Part shown: one piece after another, positions 1 to 9,463 of the stretch
How positions within the stretch are numbered: position 1 is the first letter of the stretch
Layout of the letters: every line of letters begins with the position of its first letter
Origin: Hydrogenophaga flava NBRC 102514
Lineage (GTDB): Bacteria > Pseudomonadota > Gammaproteobacteria > Burkholderiales > Burkholderiaceae_C
NCBI RefSeq assembly: GCF_001571145.1
Contig: NZ_BCTF01000013.1
Coordinates: forward strand, 62,001-126,000
Length of the DNA stretch: 64,000 bases
Direction: 5' to 3'
The notes under the pieces: generated by a model
Seen by the model: only the letters and a program-made list of their open reading frames with translations
What the model was told of the DNA's origin: nothing
The model's database searches: none
Position numbers and translations under genes: made by a program

Positions 1-2
1 GT

Positions 3-581
3 GGCCAGGTGCTGGGCATGGACGTGGGCCTGACCAGTTCGCTCACCGCGATGAGCGCAGGCGGCGCGCTGCTGGCGTTTGTGCTGTCGGCCCGCATCGT
101 TTCGCAGGGCATGGACACCATCCGCCTCGCGGCGGGTGGCGCGCTGCTCGGCTTGCCCGCGTTTGCCTGCGTGATCTTCTCGGCCCCGCTGGAGGCGCCC
201 TGGCTGTTCCAGGCCGGCGCGGCCTTGATCGGCTTTGCCGGTGGCCTGTTCTCGGTCGGCATGCTGCTGACCGCCATGGACCTGCCCGAGCGCGAGCTCA
301 CCGGCCTGGTGCTCGGCGCCTGGGGCGCTGTGCAGGCCACAGCAGCCGGCGTGTCCATGGCCATCGGCGGTGTGCTGCGCGACGTGGTCGGCGGCCTGGC
401 CACCGGCGGCTGGCTGGGCTCGGCGCTGAACTCGCCGGTCACCGGCTACAGCTTCGTGTTCCACCTCGAGATCTACCTGCTCTTCGTGGTGCTGATCGCG
501 CTCGGCCCTCTGGTCAAGCGCAGCGGCCCCACACCGTCCCGCCCCGTTCACCCCATCGGTCTGGCAGAGCTGCCGGGCTGA
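3..581 (+). CDS. lhaA: LhaA/PucC-family photosynthetic complex assembly transporter (C-terminal part)
   Basis: The 5' end lies outside the window; about 192 residues remain. The sequence is strongly hydrophobic with Gly/Ala-rich membrane spans and the PucC-family stretch ending in LPERELTGLVLGAWGAVQAT. PucC/LhaA proteins are major-facilitator-like inner-membrane proteins needed for assembly of LH1 or LH2 antenna with bacteriochlorophyll. The position directly before puhA is the usual place of lhaA in purple bacteria, which favours the LH1-assembly member over pucC. It ends 25 bases before puhA and is probably cotranscribed with it. The family is clear; the LhaA-versus-PucC choice rests on context. 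Confidence 0.85.
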   Translation, partial: GQVLGMDVGLTSSLTAMSAGGALLAFVLSARIVSQGMDTIRLAAGGALLGLPAFACVIFSAPLEAPWLFQAGAALIGFAGGLFSVGMLLTAMDLPERELTGLVLGAWGAVQATAAGVSMAIGGVLRDVVGGLATGGWLGSALNSPVTGYSFVFHLEIYLLFVVLIALGPLVKRSGPTPSRPVHPIGLAELPG

Positions 582-606
582 CACGCACCACCCGAAGGAG
601 ACCCTC

Positions 607-1368
607 ATGGAAACAGGCGCCATCACACAGTACGTCGACGTCGCGCAGCTCGTGCTGTATGCGTTCTGGGCGTTCTTCGCAGGACTGATCTATTACCTGC
701 TGCGAGAGAACCACCGCGAGGGCTACCCCATGGCGCCGGGCCGCGAGAACGGTCCCAAGACCGATGGCTGGCCAGCGGTGCCCAAACCCAAGACCTACAA
801 GCTGGCCAACGGCCACGAGGTGCTCTCGCCCGACCATGCCCGCGCTGACGGCGACTACCACGGCCAACCCACCCACGGCTGGATCGGCGCCCCGCTGGAG
901 CCGGTCGGCGACCCGCTGCTGGCCGGTGTCGGCCCGGGCGCCTGGGCCAAACGGGCCGACGTGCCCGACATGACCTATGAAGGCGAAGCCAAGATCGTGC
1001 CGCTGCGCGTGGCGGGTGACCATGGCGTGGCCGTGCAGGACACCGACCCGCGTGGCCTGCCGGTGATCGGCGCCGACGGCGAACAGGCCGGCCTGGTGCA
1101 GGACCTCTGGGTCGACAAGTCGGAAATGATGTTCCGCTACCTGGAGGTGGTGCTGCCCGCCGGTGCCACGGTGCTGCTGCCCATCAACTTCGCGCGCATC
1201 AGCAAGGACGGCGTGCAGGTGCACGCGCTGCTGGCCGACCAGTTCGCACGCGTGCCCACCACCCGCCACCCCGAGCAGATCACGATGCTGGAAGAGGAGC
1301 GCATCACCGCCTACTACGGTGCCGGCACGCTGTACGCCACGCCCCAGCGCCAGGAGCCGATGCTGTGA
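607..1368 (+). CDS. puhA: Photosynthetic reaction centre subunit H
   Basis: 253 residues, the normal PuhA length. It starts METGAITQYVDVAQL, has one N-terminal membrane span (about residues 12-32) followed by YYLLRENHREGYPM, the family hallmark, and then the soluble PRC-barrel domain. The H subunit caps the L/M core on the cytoplasmic side and shapes the proton path to the secondary quinone. A GAAGGAG ribosome site precedes the ATG. The TGA overlaps the GTG start of puhB, so the two are translationally coupled. Confidence 0.98.
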   Translation: METGAITQYVDVAQLVLYAFWAFFAGLIYYLLRENHREGYPMAPGRENGPKTDGWPAVPKPKTYKLANGHEVLSPDHARADGDYHGQPTHGWIGAPLEPVGDPLLAGVGPGAWAKRADVPDMTYEGEAKIVPLRVAGDHGVAVQDTDPRGLPVIGADGEQAGLVQDLWVDKSEMMFRYLEVVLPAGATVLLPINFARISKDGVQVHALLADQFARVPTTRHPEQITMLEEERITAYYGAGTLYATPQRQEPML

Positions 1369-2060
1369 ACGCGCACCACGAGCACGAGTTCGAGGCGGCT
1401 CCCGGGCTGCCCGAACCGCTGCCGCGCGGCGAGCGCCTGATCTGGCAGGGCAGCCCCGACTGGGTGCCGCTGGCGATCCACGCCTTCCATGTGCGCAAGC
1501 TGGCGATCTACTTCGCGGGCATGCTGGGCCTGCAGGCGCTCTACCTCTCGGGCGACCCGCAGGCCGCGCTGCTCAAGCCGCTGCTGACCAGCGCGGTGAT
1601 GGCGGCGCTGGCGTTGCTGCTGCTGGGTGCCACCGCCTGGTTCGCCGCCCGCACCACGCTCTACACCCTGACCGACCGCCGCATCGTGATGCGCATCGGC
1701 GTGGTGCTCACGCTGACGCTGAACCTGCCGCTGCGCCAGATCGCCGGTGCCTCGTTCAAGCCGCTGGCTGGCGGCCACGGCGACATCGCGCTGAGCCTGG
1801 CCGGCAAGGACCGCATCGCCTTCCTCAACCTATGGCCGCACGCGCGCGCCTGGCAGCTGAAGAACCCGCAGCCCAGCCTGCGCTGCCTGCCCGGCGCCGC
1901 TGCCGTGGGCGAGCGCATCCAGCAGGCCTGGCTCGCCGCCAACCCGCAGGTGCAGGCCCAGGTCGGCGCCGCCGAGCCGGCGCCGCTGACACCCGTGGCA
2001 CCGGTCGCCATGCCCAACGCGCGCCCGGTGCGCGAACACGGCGTGGCCAGCGCCGCCTGA
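1365..2060 (+). CDS. puhB: Photosynthetic complex assembly protein PuhB
   Basis: 231 residues with a GTG start overlapping the puhA stop by four bases. The N-terminal half carries RGERLIWQGSPDW, typical of bacterial PH-like (YdbT/PuhB) proteins, followed by two or three hydrophobic spans (about residues 45-95) and the PH-like core with LYTLTDRRIVMRIG. PuhB is an inner-membrane factor that helps assemble the reaction centre and LH1. It sits between puhA and puhC as in other purple bacteria. Confidence 0.95.
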   Translation: MNAHHEHEFEAAPGLPEPLPRGERLIWQGSPDWVPLAIHAFHVRKLAIYFAGMLGLQALYLSGDPQAALLKPLLTSAVMAALALLLLGATAWFAARTTLYTLTDRRIVMRIGVVLTLTLNLPLRQIAGASFKPLAGGHGDIALSLAGKDRIAFLNLWPHARAWQLKNPQPSLRCLPGAAAVGERIQQAWLAANPQVQAQVGAAEPAPLTPVAPVAMPNARPVREHGVASAA

Positions 2061-2085
2061 ACGTCGTCACCGCAGGAGTCCCACC

Positions 2086-2535
2086 ATGCAAACCCACCAC
2101 GAATCCCCGCTCGGTCAGGGCACACCCTGGCCCATCTGGGCCCTCGGAGCGCTGCTGCTGCTGACACTGGCCGCCGTGGCCTGGCAGAGCCGGATCGGCG
2201 GCGGGCCGGTGGCGCAGGAGACCGCCTCGGTGCAGTGGCAGCGCAGCCTGCGCTTTGAAGACCGGCCCAACGGCGACATCGCGGTGCTCGACGCCACGAG
2301 CCAGCGCGAGGTGGCGCGGTTCCAGGGCGAGCAGGGCTTTCTGCGCGGCAGCCTGCGCGCCCTGGCGCGCGAGCGGCAGCGCAGCGGCCTGGGGCCGCAG
2401 GCCCCGTTCGAACTGACCGGCCATGTGGACGGCCGCCTGACCCTGCGCGACACCGCGACCGGGCAGCGCATCGCCCTCGAATCTTTCGGACCCACCAACT
2501 CGGCCGTGTTCGCACAGCTGCAGTGGGCCCGCTGA
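2086..2535 (+). CDS. puhC: Photosynthetic complex assembly protein PuhC
   Basis: 149 residues: a short cytoplasmic N-terminus, one membrane span (about residues 15-33, [17 protein letters not shown]) and a periplasmic domain with alternating strands such as [14 protein letters not shown]. PuhC assists assembly or reorganisation of the reaction centre-LH1 core. A GCAGGAG ribosome site lies before the ATG. The gene is in the conserved puhABC order and ends 32 bases before the acsF start. Confidence 0.92.
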   Translation: MQTHHESPLGQGTPWPIWALGALLLLTLAAVAWQSRIGGGPVAQETASVQWQRSLRFEDRPNGDIAVLDATSQREVARFQGEQGFLRGSLRALARERQRSGLGPQAPFELTGHVDGRLTLRDTATGQRIALESFGPTNSAVFAQLQWAR

Positions 2536-2567
2536 ACCCTTCCCTGACGTCCCACCGGAGCCGCGCC

Positions 2568-3704
2568 ATGAACACCCACGAAACCCCTGCCGCCGAAGCC
2601 CGCACCGACGTCGACACCGACCATGTCGCCCTGCTGATGGACGGCATGAAGAACACCGAAACCGCCACCGAACGCGCCGCCAAGAGCACCATGCTCACGC
2701 CGCGCTTCTACACCACCGACTTCAAGGCCATGGACGCGCTGGACGTCTCGCCCGTGCGCGCCGAGTGGGACCGGATGATGGCCGAGTACGAGGGCGACAA
2801 CAACCAGGACCACTTCAAGCGCGACGCCGCGTTCGGCGAAGAGCTGAAGGTCTTGATGCCCCAGCTCACGCCCGAGCTGCGCCAGGAGTTCATGGACTTC
2901 CTGATCAGCTCCTGCACCTCGGAGTTTTCGGGCTGCATCCTCTACAACGAGATCCGCAAGAACGTCAGCAACCCCGATATCAAGCAGCTGATGGCCTACA
3001 TGGCGCGCGACGAATCGCGCCACGCCGGCTTCATCAACCAGTCGCTCAAAGACTTCAACCTCGGCATCGACCTGGGCAGCCTCAAGCGCGTGAAGGCCTA
3101 CACCTACTTCAAGCCCAAGTACATCTTCTACGCCACGTACCTCAGCGAGAAGATCGGCTACGCGCGCTACATCACCATCTTCCGCCAGCTCGAACGCCAC
3201 CCCGACAAGCGCTTCCACCCGATCTTTCGCTGGTTCGAGCGCTGGTGCAACGACGAATTCCGCCACGGCGAATCGTTCGCGCTCATGATGCGCGCCCAGC
3301 CGCACCTGCTGACCGGGGTCAACAAGCTCTGGATCCGCTTCTTCATCCTCGCCGTCTACGCCACCATGTACGTGCGCGACCACACGCGGCCGATGCTGCA
3401 CGAGGCCATGGGCTTCAAGTCCACCGACTACGACTACGAGGTGTTCCGCATCACCAGCCAGATCTGCCGCCAGGTCTTCCCGGTCGAGGTCGACATCGAC
3501 CACCCGACGTTCCGCGTCTGCATGGACAAGTTGTTGGAGATCTCGCTGGCCAATGACAAGGCGGTGGCGCGCGGTGGCCTCGTCGGCACCGTGCAGCGCG
3601 GCTGGCACGCCGCCCGCGCCTTCTTCACCTTCGGCCGGCTGTTCCTGGTGCCGGTGAAACAGCATGAGCTGCCCAAGGACATCCGCCTCGACCCGGTCTG
3701 GTAA
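2568..3704 (+). CDS. acsF: Aerobic Mg-protoporphyrin IX monomethyl ester cyclase (AcsF)
   Basis: 378 residues from the ATG at 2568; an upstream in-frame start would overlap puhC and lacks the conserved sequence. AcsF is the O2-dependent diiron cyclase that forms the isocyclic E ring of bacteriochlorophyll. Diiron-ligand motifs are visible as DESRHAGF and NDEFRHGE, along with the family segments [13 protein letters not shown] and [18 protein letters not shown]. Use of AcsF shows that pigment synthesis works with oxygen; no O2-independent BchE is present in the window. It lies between puhC and puhE, an arrangement known from other purple bacteria. Confidence 0.97.
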   Translation: MNTHETPAAEARTDVDTDHVALLMDGMKNTETATERAAKSTMLTPRFYTTDFKAMDALDVSPVRAEWDRMMAEYEGDNNQDHFKRDAAFGEELKVLMPQLTPELRQEFMDFLISSCTSEFSGCILYNEIRKNVSNPDIKQLMAYMARDESRHAGFINQSLKDFNLGIDLGSLKRVKAYTYFKPKYIFYATYLSEKIGYARYITIFRQLERHPDKRFHPIFRWFERWCNDEFRHGESFALMMRAQPHLLTGVNKLWIRFFILAVYATMYVRDHTRPMLHEAMGFKSTDYDYEVFRITSQICRQVFPVEVDIDHPTFRVCMDKLLEISLANDKAVARGGLVGTVQRGWHAARAFFTFGRLFLVPVKQHELPKDIRLDPVW

Positions 3705-3713
3705 GGGGTCTGC

Positions 3714-4502
3714 ATGACCGACCTTTCCGGTTCCATCGCAGCGCCCGCGCTGTTCGCGCTGCTGTGCTGGTGGTTCGGCACCGGGGCCATCCTCTGGCTG
3801 GTGCGCCGGCCGCCGGCGGCCTTCCGCCGCAGCCTGCTGGTCTGCAGCGCGCTGCTGGCGCTCAGCCTCTGGACCACGTACCTGAGCATGCAGTCGCAGA
3901 CGGTGGCCAACGCCTACCTCGGCTTCGCCAGCGTGATCGTGATGTGGGCCTGGCACGAGCTGGCCTTTCTCACCGGCTGGCTCACCGGTCCGCGCCGCGT
4001 GCCGCTGGCGCCGGGTGCGCAGGGCTGGGCGCGCTTTCGCCAGTCCACCGGCGTGGTCATCTGGCACGAACTCGCGCTGCTGCTGAACTTTGGCGTGCTG
4101 CTGGCCCTGCAGCAGGGGCAGCCCAGCCATGTGGCGCTGTGCACCTTCGCCGTGCTCTGGTGCATGCGCTTTTCGGCCAAGCTCAACCTGTTCTTCGGCG
4201 TGCCCGAGGTGGGTGAACAGTACCTGCCGCGCCACCTGGCCTACCTGGGCAGCTACTTCCGCAAGGGGCGCCTGAGCGCGTTCTTCTATCTCAGCGTGGC
4301 CGCGTCCATGGGGGTGTGGGCCTGGATCGTGTGGGAGGTCGTCAGCGGCGAGGTTGTGGTCTCCACCGGCTGGGTGCTGCTGGCCAGCCTGCTCGGCCTG
4401 GCCATCGTGGAGCACCTGATCATGGCCTTCCCCACGCCGATGCAGAAGCTTTGGGGCTGGGCGATGTCGCGCAGCGCCGCGGCCGAAAGGGTGCACCCAT
4501 GA
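3714..4502 (+). CDS. puhE: Photosynthetic complex assembly protein PuhE (DUF3623)
   Basis: 262 residues, almost entirely hydrophobic, with about seven membrane spans. It contains WAWHELAFLTGWLTGPRR and NLFFGVPEVGEQYLP, which mark the PuhE family. PuhE is an inner-membrane protein that affects reaction centre/LH1 assembly or pigment supply; its biochemical role is not settled. It starts 9 bases after acsF, and its TGA overlaps the crtI ATG (ATGA), giving tight coupling. Confidence 0.93.
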   Translation: MTDLSGSIAAPALFALLCWWFGTGAILWLVRRPPAAFRRSLLVCSALLALSLWTTYLSMQSQTVANAYLGFASVIVMWAWHELAFLTGWLTGPRRVPLAPGAQGWARFRQSTGVVIWHELALLLNFGVLLALQQGQPSHVALCTFAVLWCMRFSAKLNLFFGVPEVGEQYLPRHLAYLGSYFRKGRLSAFFYLSVAASMGVWAWIVWEVVSGEVVVSTGWVLLASLLGLAIVEHLIMAFPTPMQKLWGWAMSRSAAAERVHP

Positions 4503-6118
4503 TCGCCACCGGCACCCTGCGCACCTCCGCCGAGTTCTGGCCGCCGCGCGAGGACGGCCCGGGCCCCGGCGGTCCGCCGCCACCCGGCTCGCGCCCGGCC
4601 GCCAACGCGCCGCACGCCATCGTGATCGGCAGCGGCTTCGGTGGCCTGGCCTCGGCCGTGCGGCTGTCGGCGAAGGGCTGGCGCGTGACCGTGCTGGAAA
4701 AGCTCGACGCGCCTGGCGGCCGCGCCTACGTGCACCACCGCGACGGCCATGTGTTCGACGCCGGCCCGACCATCATCACCGTGCCTTTCCTGTTCGACGA
4801 GCTGTGGGCACTGGCGGGCAAAAAGCTGAGCGACGACGTCGAGCTGCGCTCGCTCGATCCGTTCTACCAGATCCGTTTTCACGACGGCGACGTCTTCCAC
4901 TACAGCGGCGACCCCGACAAGATGCGCGCCGAGGTGCGCCGCATCAGCCCGTCCGATGCGGCGGGTTACGAACGCTTCATGGCCGAGGCCGACCACTGCT
5001 ACCGCCTGGGTTTCGAGGCGCTGGGCGCCAAGGCCTTCGACACCGTGGGCGACCTGATCACCGCCAGCCCGGCGATCTTCCGCATGCGCGGCTGGCGTAG
5101 CCTGCACGCCATGGTGGCCAGCCACCTCAAGCACCCCAAGCTGCGCACGGCGATGAGCCTGCAGAGCCTGCTGATCGGCGGCAACCCGTTTTCGGTGACC
5201 TGCATCTACAGCCTGATCAACGCGCTGGAGCGCCAGTGGGGTGTGCACTGGGCGGTGGGTGGCACGGGTAAGCTGGTGCAGGGTCTGGCGGGTCTGCTGA
5301 AAGCGCAGGGCGGCGCGCTGCGCTGCAACGCCGAGGTGAGTCGCATCGAAGTGGAGCGCGGCCGCGCCACGGGCGTGACGCTGGCCAGCGGCGAGCGCAT
5401 CGCGGCCGACATCGTGGTCTCCAACGCCGACACCGCCTGGACCTACCGCCACCTGGTCGAGCCGCAGCACCGCCGCCACTGGACCGACCGCCGCATCGAC
5501 AAGGGCCGCTATTCGATGAGCCTGTTCGTCTGGTACTTCGGCACCCGCCGCCAGTACCCCGGCGTGCCGCACCACATGATGCTGCTCGGGCCGCGCTACA
5601 AGGAACTGCTGGCCGACATCTTCCGCCGCCACAAGCTGGCCGACGACTTCAGCCTCTACCTGCACCGGCCCACCGCCACCGACGCATCGATGGCGCCCCC
5701 GGGGCACGACACCTTCTACGCGCTCGCCCCGGTGACGCACCTGGACAGCGGCACCGACTGGGCGGCACAGGCCGAGCCGATGCGCCGCGCCGTTGCCGAG
5801 CTGCTCGACCGCACCGTGCTGCCGGGCTTCCAGCAACACCTGAGCACTTCCTTTGTCACCACGCCGCAGGATTTTCACGACCGCCTGCTCAGCTTCAAGG
5901 GCGCCGCCTTCGGGCTGGAGCCGCTGCTGATGCAGAGCGCCTGGTTCCGCCCGCACAACCGCAGCGAAGACGTGGACGGCCTGTACATGGTGGGCGCCAG
6001 CACCCACCCGGGCGCCGGCGTGCCGGGCGTGCTGATGTCGGCCAAGGCGCTCGACTCGGTGGTGCCCGACGCCGCCACCTTTCTTGCGAGGACCGCCCAT
6101 GAACGATATGGCCGCTGA
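4499..6118 (+). CDS. crtI: Phytoene desaturase
   Basis: 539 residues from the ATG at 4499, which overlaps the puhE stop; a longer upstream frame exists but runs through puhE. The FAD-binding Rossmann motif AIVIGSGFGGLASAVRL sits near residue 40, followed by PGGRAYVHHRDGHVFDAGPT; the C-terminal family signature STHPGAGVPGVLMSAK is intact. CrtI desaturates phytoene to neurosporene or lycopene, the entry to spheroidene and spirilloxanthin. The last 20 bases overlap crtB, as in most crtIB pairs. Confidence 0.97.
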   Translation: MIATGTLRTSAEFWPPREDGPGPGGPPPPGSRPAANAPHAIVIGSGFGGLASAVRLSAKGWRVTVLEKLDAPGGRAYVHHRDGHVFDAGPTIITVPFLFDELWALAGKKLSDDVELRSLDPFYQIRFHDGDVFHYSGDPDKMRAEVRRISPSDAAGYERFMAEADHCYRLGFEALGAKAFDTVGDLITASPAIFRMRGWRSLHAMVASHLKHPKLRTAMSLQSLLIGGNPFSVTCIYSLINALERQWGVHWAVGGTGKLVQGLAGLLKAQGGALRCNAEVSRIEVERGRATGVTLASGERIAADIVVSNADTAWTYRHLVEPQHRRHWTDRRIDKGRYSMSLFVWYFGTRRQYPGVPHHMMLLGPRYKELLADIFRRHKLADDFSLYLHRPTATDASMAPPGHDTFYALAPVTHLDSGTDWAAQAEPMRRAVAELLDRTVLPGFQQHLSTSFVTTPQDFHDRLLSFKGAAFGLEPLLMQSAWFRPHNRSEDVDGLYMVGASTHPGAGVPGVLMSAKALDSVVPDAATFLARTAHERYGR

Positions 6119-7211
6119 CGCCCTGGCGCCGTTCCCGCACACCGCCCCCGCCGGGCTGGCGCCGGACGCTTCGGGCGCGCTCGACCTGGACGCCTGCATC
6201 GCCCTCATGCGCACCGGCTCGCGCACCTTCTTCGCCGCCAGCCGCCTGCTGCCGCAGCGGGTGCGCGCCTCGTCCATCGCGCTGTACGCCTTCTGCCGCG
6301 TCGCCGACGACATGGTCGACAGCGGCCAGCACAGCCTCGGGCAGGCCATGGCGCTGTTGTCGCAGCGGCTGGACGCGGTCTACGCCGGCCGGCCGCAGGA
6401 CCATGTGGAAGACCGCGCGCTGGCCATCGTGGTGCAGCGCCACGCGCTGCCGCGCGCGCTGCTCGATGCGCTGCTCGACGGCTTTGCCTGGGACGCCGAA
6501 GGCCGCCGCTACGAGTCGTTGGAAGACGTGCACGACTACGGCGCGCGCGTGGCCGGCAGCGTGGGCGCCATGATGTGCTGGATCATGGGCGTGCGCAGCC
6601 CGCAGGCCCTGGCCCGCGCCTGCGAACTCGGCGTGGCGATGCAGCTGACCAACATCGCACGCGATGTCGGCGAGGACGCGCACAACGGCCGCCTCTACCT
6701 GCCGCGCCGCTGGCTGGCCGAGGCCGGCATCGACGCCGATGCCTGGCTCGCAGCGCCGGTCTGCACCCCCGCGCTGCAGGGCGTGATCGAGCGACTGCTG
6801 CAGGAGGCCGACCGGCTGTACTGCCAGTCGACTGCGGGCGTGGCCATGCTGCCGCGCGACTGCCGCTCGGCCATCCTGGCGGCGCGCTACATCTACGCCG
6901 AGATCGGGCAGCAGCTGCGCCGAGACGGCCTGGACCCGGTGAACCAGCGCGCCGTGGTGCCGACCTCGCGCAAGCTGGTGCTGCTGGCCTGCGCGGGCGT
7001 GCAGTCGGGCTGGATCGGCCGGCCTGGCGTGCCGGCGCCGCCGCTGGCGGCCATCGCCTACCTGGTGGAGCACTGCGGCGGGGCCGGGGATGGCAGCGAC
7101 GCGGCGGGCGTGCGCAGCATGTCGCAGCGGGTGGAGTGGATGCTGACCCTGTTCGAGCGCCTCGAAGCGCAGAAGCTCGAACAGCGCGCGCGCGGTCGGG
7201 TCGCGCACTGA
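6099..7211 (+). CDS. crtB: Phytoene synthase
   Basis: 370 residues from the ATG at 6099, preceded by GCGAGGAC as ribosome site; an earlier in-frame start is less well placed. Condenses two geranylgeranyl diphosphates to phytoene. The two Asp-rich metal sites are visible as RVADDMVD and NIARDVGED, with YCQSTAGVAMLP further on. It overlaps crtI by 20 bases and is the last plus-strand gene of the photosynthesis cluster before the inserted island. It converges with the RidA-like gene 16 bases away. Confidence 0.97.
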   Translation: MNDMAADALAPFPHTAPAGLAPDASGALDLDACIALMRTGSRTFFAASRLLPQRVRASSIALYAFCRVADDMVDSGQHSLGQAMALLSQRLDAVYAGRPQDHVEDRALAIVVQRHALPRALLDALLDGFAWDAEGRRYESLEDVHDYGARVAGSVGAMMCWIMGVRSPQALARACELGVAMQLTNIARDVGEDAHNGRLYLPRRWLAEAGIDADAWLAAPVCTPALQGVIERLLQEADRLYCQSTAGVAMLPRDCRSAILAARYIYAEIGQQLRRDGLDPVNQRAVVPTSRKLVLLACAGVQSGWIGRPGVPAPPLAAIAYLVEHCGGAGDGSDAAGVRSMSQRVEWMLTLFERLEAQKLEQRARGRVAH

Positions 7212-7227
7212 TCGGACTGCGGGCGGC

Positions 7228-7608
7228 TCAGCCCTTCAGAGCCGTCACCTCGATCTCGATCTTCATGCGCGGATCGGCCAGCCCGGCCGAAATCATCATC
7301 GCCGCCGGCCGCACCTCGCCGAAGCACCGCCGCAGCACCGGCCAGCAGGCCTCGAACTCGCCCGCGTCGGGCAGCACATAGGTCACGCGCACCACGTCGG
7401 CCAGTGTCGCGCCGGCCTGCGCCAGCGCGGCCTCGATGTTCTTGAGGCACTGCTCGGCCTGCGCGACCACATCGTCGGCGATGGTCATGGTGCTGTAGTC
7501 GAAACCGGTGGTGCCGGAGACGAAGACCCAGGGGCCGGCCACGACGGCGCGGCTGTAGCCGATCTGGGCCTCGAAGGTGGAGCCGGAGCTGATGAGTTGG
7601 CGGTTCAT
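7228..7608 (-). CDS. RidA-family (YjgF/YER057c/UK114) protein
   Basis: 126 residues from the ATG at 7608; the longer frame upstream has no family similarity. It shows the RidA fold pattern: [37 protein letters not shown] and VRVTYVLPD, ending with a variant of the usual IEIEVTA strand. RidA proteins deaminate reactive enamine/imine intermediates, but the Arg and other residues that define true RidA cannot be confirmed here, so a diverged paralogue is equally likely. It stands alone, convergent with crtB and divergent from hsdM. Confidence 0.85.
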   Translation of the reverse strand: MNRQLISSGSTFEAQIGYSRAVVAGPWVFVSGTTGFDYSTMTIADDVVAQAEQCLKNIEAALAQAGATLADVVRVTYVLPDAGEFEACWPVLRRCFGEVRPAAMMISAGLADPRMKIEIEVTALKG

Positions 7609-7708
7609 GGCGGGGCACCTTACCACCACTACCCGCCCATGTTGCCCTGCATGGCGACCAGAGGCGGCTGGCATACTCGTTTGCAAGCCGCCGATTGCTC
7701 CAAGAACA

Positions 7709-9463
7709 ATGAACCAACAAACCCTCTCCGCCTTCATCTGGTCCGTAGCCGATCTGCTGCGCGGTGACTACAAACAGGCCGACTACGGCAAGGTCATCCT
7801 CCCCTTCACCGTGCTGCGCCGGCTGGACTGTGTGCTGGAGCCCACCAAGGCCGCCGTTCTGGCCGAACTCGCTGCGAAAACCAAGCAAGGCATCAACCCC
7901 GAGCCCTTCCTGCGCCGCAAGGCCGGGGTGAACTTCTTCAACCAGAGCCCCATGGATCTGAAGAAGCTGCTGGGCGACCCGGACTATGTGGCGCTGAACC
8001 TCACCACCTACATCCAGGGCTTTAGCCCCGAGGTGCGCGACATCTTCGAGCGCTTTGAATTTCAGGCCCAGATCGAGCGCCTGACCAAAGCGGGCCTGCT
8101 CTACCAGGTGGCCGAGAAGTTCGCCCAGATCGACCTGCACCCCGAGGTGGTCAGCAACATGCAGATGGGCCTGGTGTTCGAGGAACTGATCCGCAAGTTC
8201 GCCGAAATCAGCAACGAGACCGCTGGTGAACACTTCACCCCGCGCGAAGTCATCAAGCTCATGGTCAACCTCATCTTCATTGAAGACGACGACGTACTCA
8301 GCAAGCCCGGCGTGGTGCGCACCATCTACGACCCCACCGCCGGCACCGGCGGCATGCTCAGCGTGGCCGGCGAATACCTGGCCGAACACAACCCGCAGGC
8401 GCGGCTGACGGTCTTCGGCCAGGAACTCAACCCCGAGTCCTACGCCATCTGCAAGGCCGACATGCTCATCAAAGGGCAGGACGTGGCCAACATCAGCTTT
8501 GGCAACACCCTCAGCGACGACGGCCACGCCCACAAAAAGTTCGACTACATGCTGGCCAACCCGCCCTTTGGCGTGGAGTGGAAGAAGGTTGAAAAAGAAG
8601 TGCGAAAGGAACACGAACAGCAGGGCTACAACGGCCGCTTCGGCCCTGGTCTGCCGCGTGTGTCCGACGGGTCCATGCTGTTCCTGCTGCACCTGCTCAG
8701 CAAGATGCGCCCGGCCGCCGAAGGGGGGAGCCGCTTCGGCATCGTGCTCAACGGTTCACCGCTGTTCACCGGCGGCGCCGGCAGTGGCGAGAGCGAAATC
8801 CGCCGCTACGTGCTGGAGAACGACCTGTGCGAAGCCATCGTCGGCCTGCCCACCGACATGTTCTACAACACCGGCATCAGCACCTACATCTGGATCATCA
8901 GCAACCGCAAACCCGCCGCCCGCAAGGGCAAGGTGCAGCTCATCGACGCCAGCGGCTACTGGCAGAAGATGCGCAAGAGCCTGGGGTCAAAGCGCAAGGA
9001 ACTGAGCGACGCGCACATCGACCGCATCACCCAGCTTTTCGGCCAGTTCGTGGAGGCCGAAGAAGATTTGGGCCAAGGCGTCAAACCCATCAGCCGCATC
9101 TTCCCCAACCAGGCCTTTGGCTACACCACCATCACGGTGGAACGCCCGCTGCGGGACGAGCATGGCCAGCCCGTGCTGGGCAGCAAGGGCAAGCAGAAAG
9201 GCAAGCCCCAGCCCGACAGCGCCCTGCGCGACACCGAAAACGTGCCGCTGAGCGACGACGTACAGGCCTACTTCAAGCGCGAGGTGCTGCCCCACGCGCC
9301 CGACGCCTGGATCGACCCCGAGAAGACCAAGGTGGGTTACGAAATCCCGTTCAACCGCCATTTCTACGTCTTCAAGCCGCCGCGCCCGCTGGCGCAGATC
9401 GACGCAGATCTCAAGCAAACCACCGACCGCATCCTCGCCATGATCCAGGGGCTGTCGGCATGA
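7709..9463 (+). CDS. hsdM: Type I restriction-modification DNA methyltransferase subunit M
   Basis: 584 residues from the ATG at 7709 ([11 protein letters not shown]). N-terminal HsdM_N helical domain, then the N6-adenine methyltransferase core with the SAM motif DPTAGTGGM from residue 208 and catalytic NPPF at 284-287. With HsdS it methylates adenine in the bipartite target; with HsdR it forms the restriction complex. The TGA overlaps the hsdS ATG (ATGA). GC content is close to the surroundings, unlike parts of hsdS. Confidence 0.97.
   Translation: MNQQTLSAFIWSVADLLRGDYKQADYGKVILPFTVLRRLDCVLEPTKAAVLAELAAKTKQGINPEPFLRRKAGVNFFNQSPMDLKKLLGDPDYVALNLTTYIQGFSPEVRDIFERFEFQAQIERLTKAGLLYQVAEKFAQIDLHPEVVSNMQMGLVFEELIRKFAEISNETAGEHFTPREVIKLMVNLIFIEDDDVLSKPGVVRTIYDPTAGTGGMLSVAGEYLAEHNPQARLTVFGQELNPESYAICKADMLIKGQDVANISFGNTLSDDGHAHKKFDYMLANPPFGVEWKKVEKEVRKEHEQQGYNGRFGPGLPRVSDGSMLFLLHLLSKMRPAAEGGSRFGIVLNGSPLFTGGAGSGESEIRRYVLENDLCEAIVGLPTDMFYNTGISTYIWIISNRKPAARKGKVQLIDASGYWQKMRKSLGSKRKELSDAHIDRITQLFGQFVEAEEDLGQGVKPISRIFPNQAFGYTTITVERPLRDEHGQPVLGSKGKQKGKPQPDSALRDTENVPLSDDVQAYFKREVLPHAPDAWIDPEKTKVGYEIPFNRHFYVFKPPRPLAQIDADLKQTTDRILAMIQGLSA

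Noticed and set aside
2115..4583. Long minus-strand open frame opposite puhC-acsF-puhE
   Set aside because: Low-complexity, His/Arg/Gly-rich translation with no motif; a shadow of GC-rich genes on the other strand.
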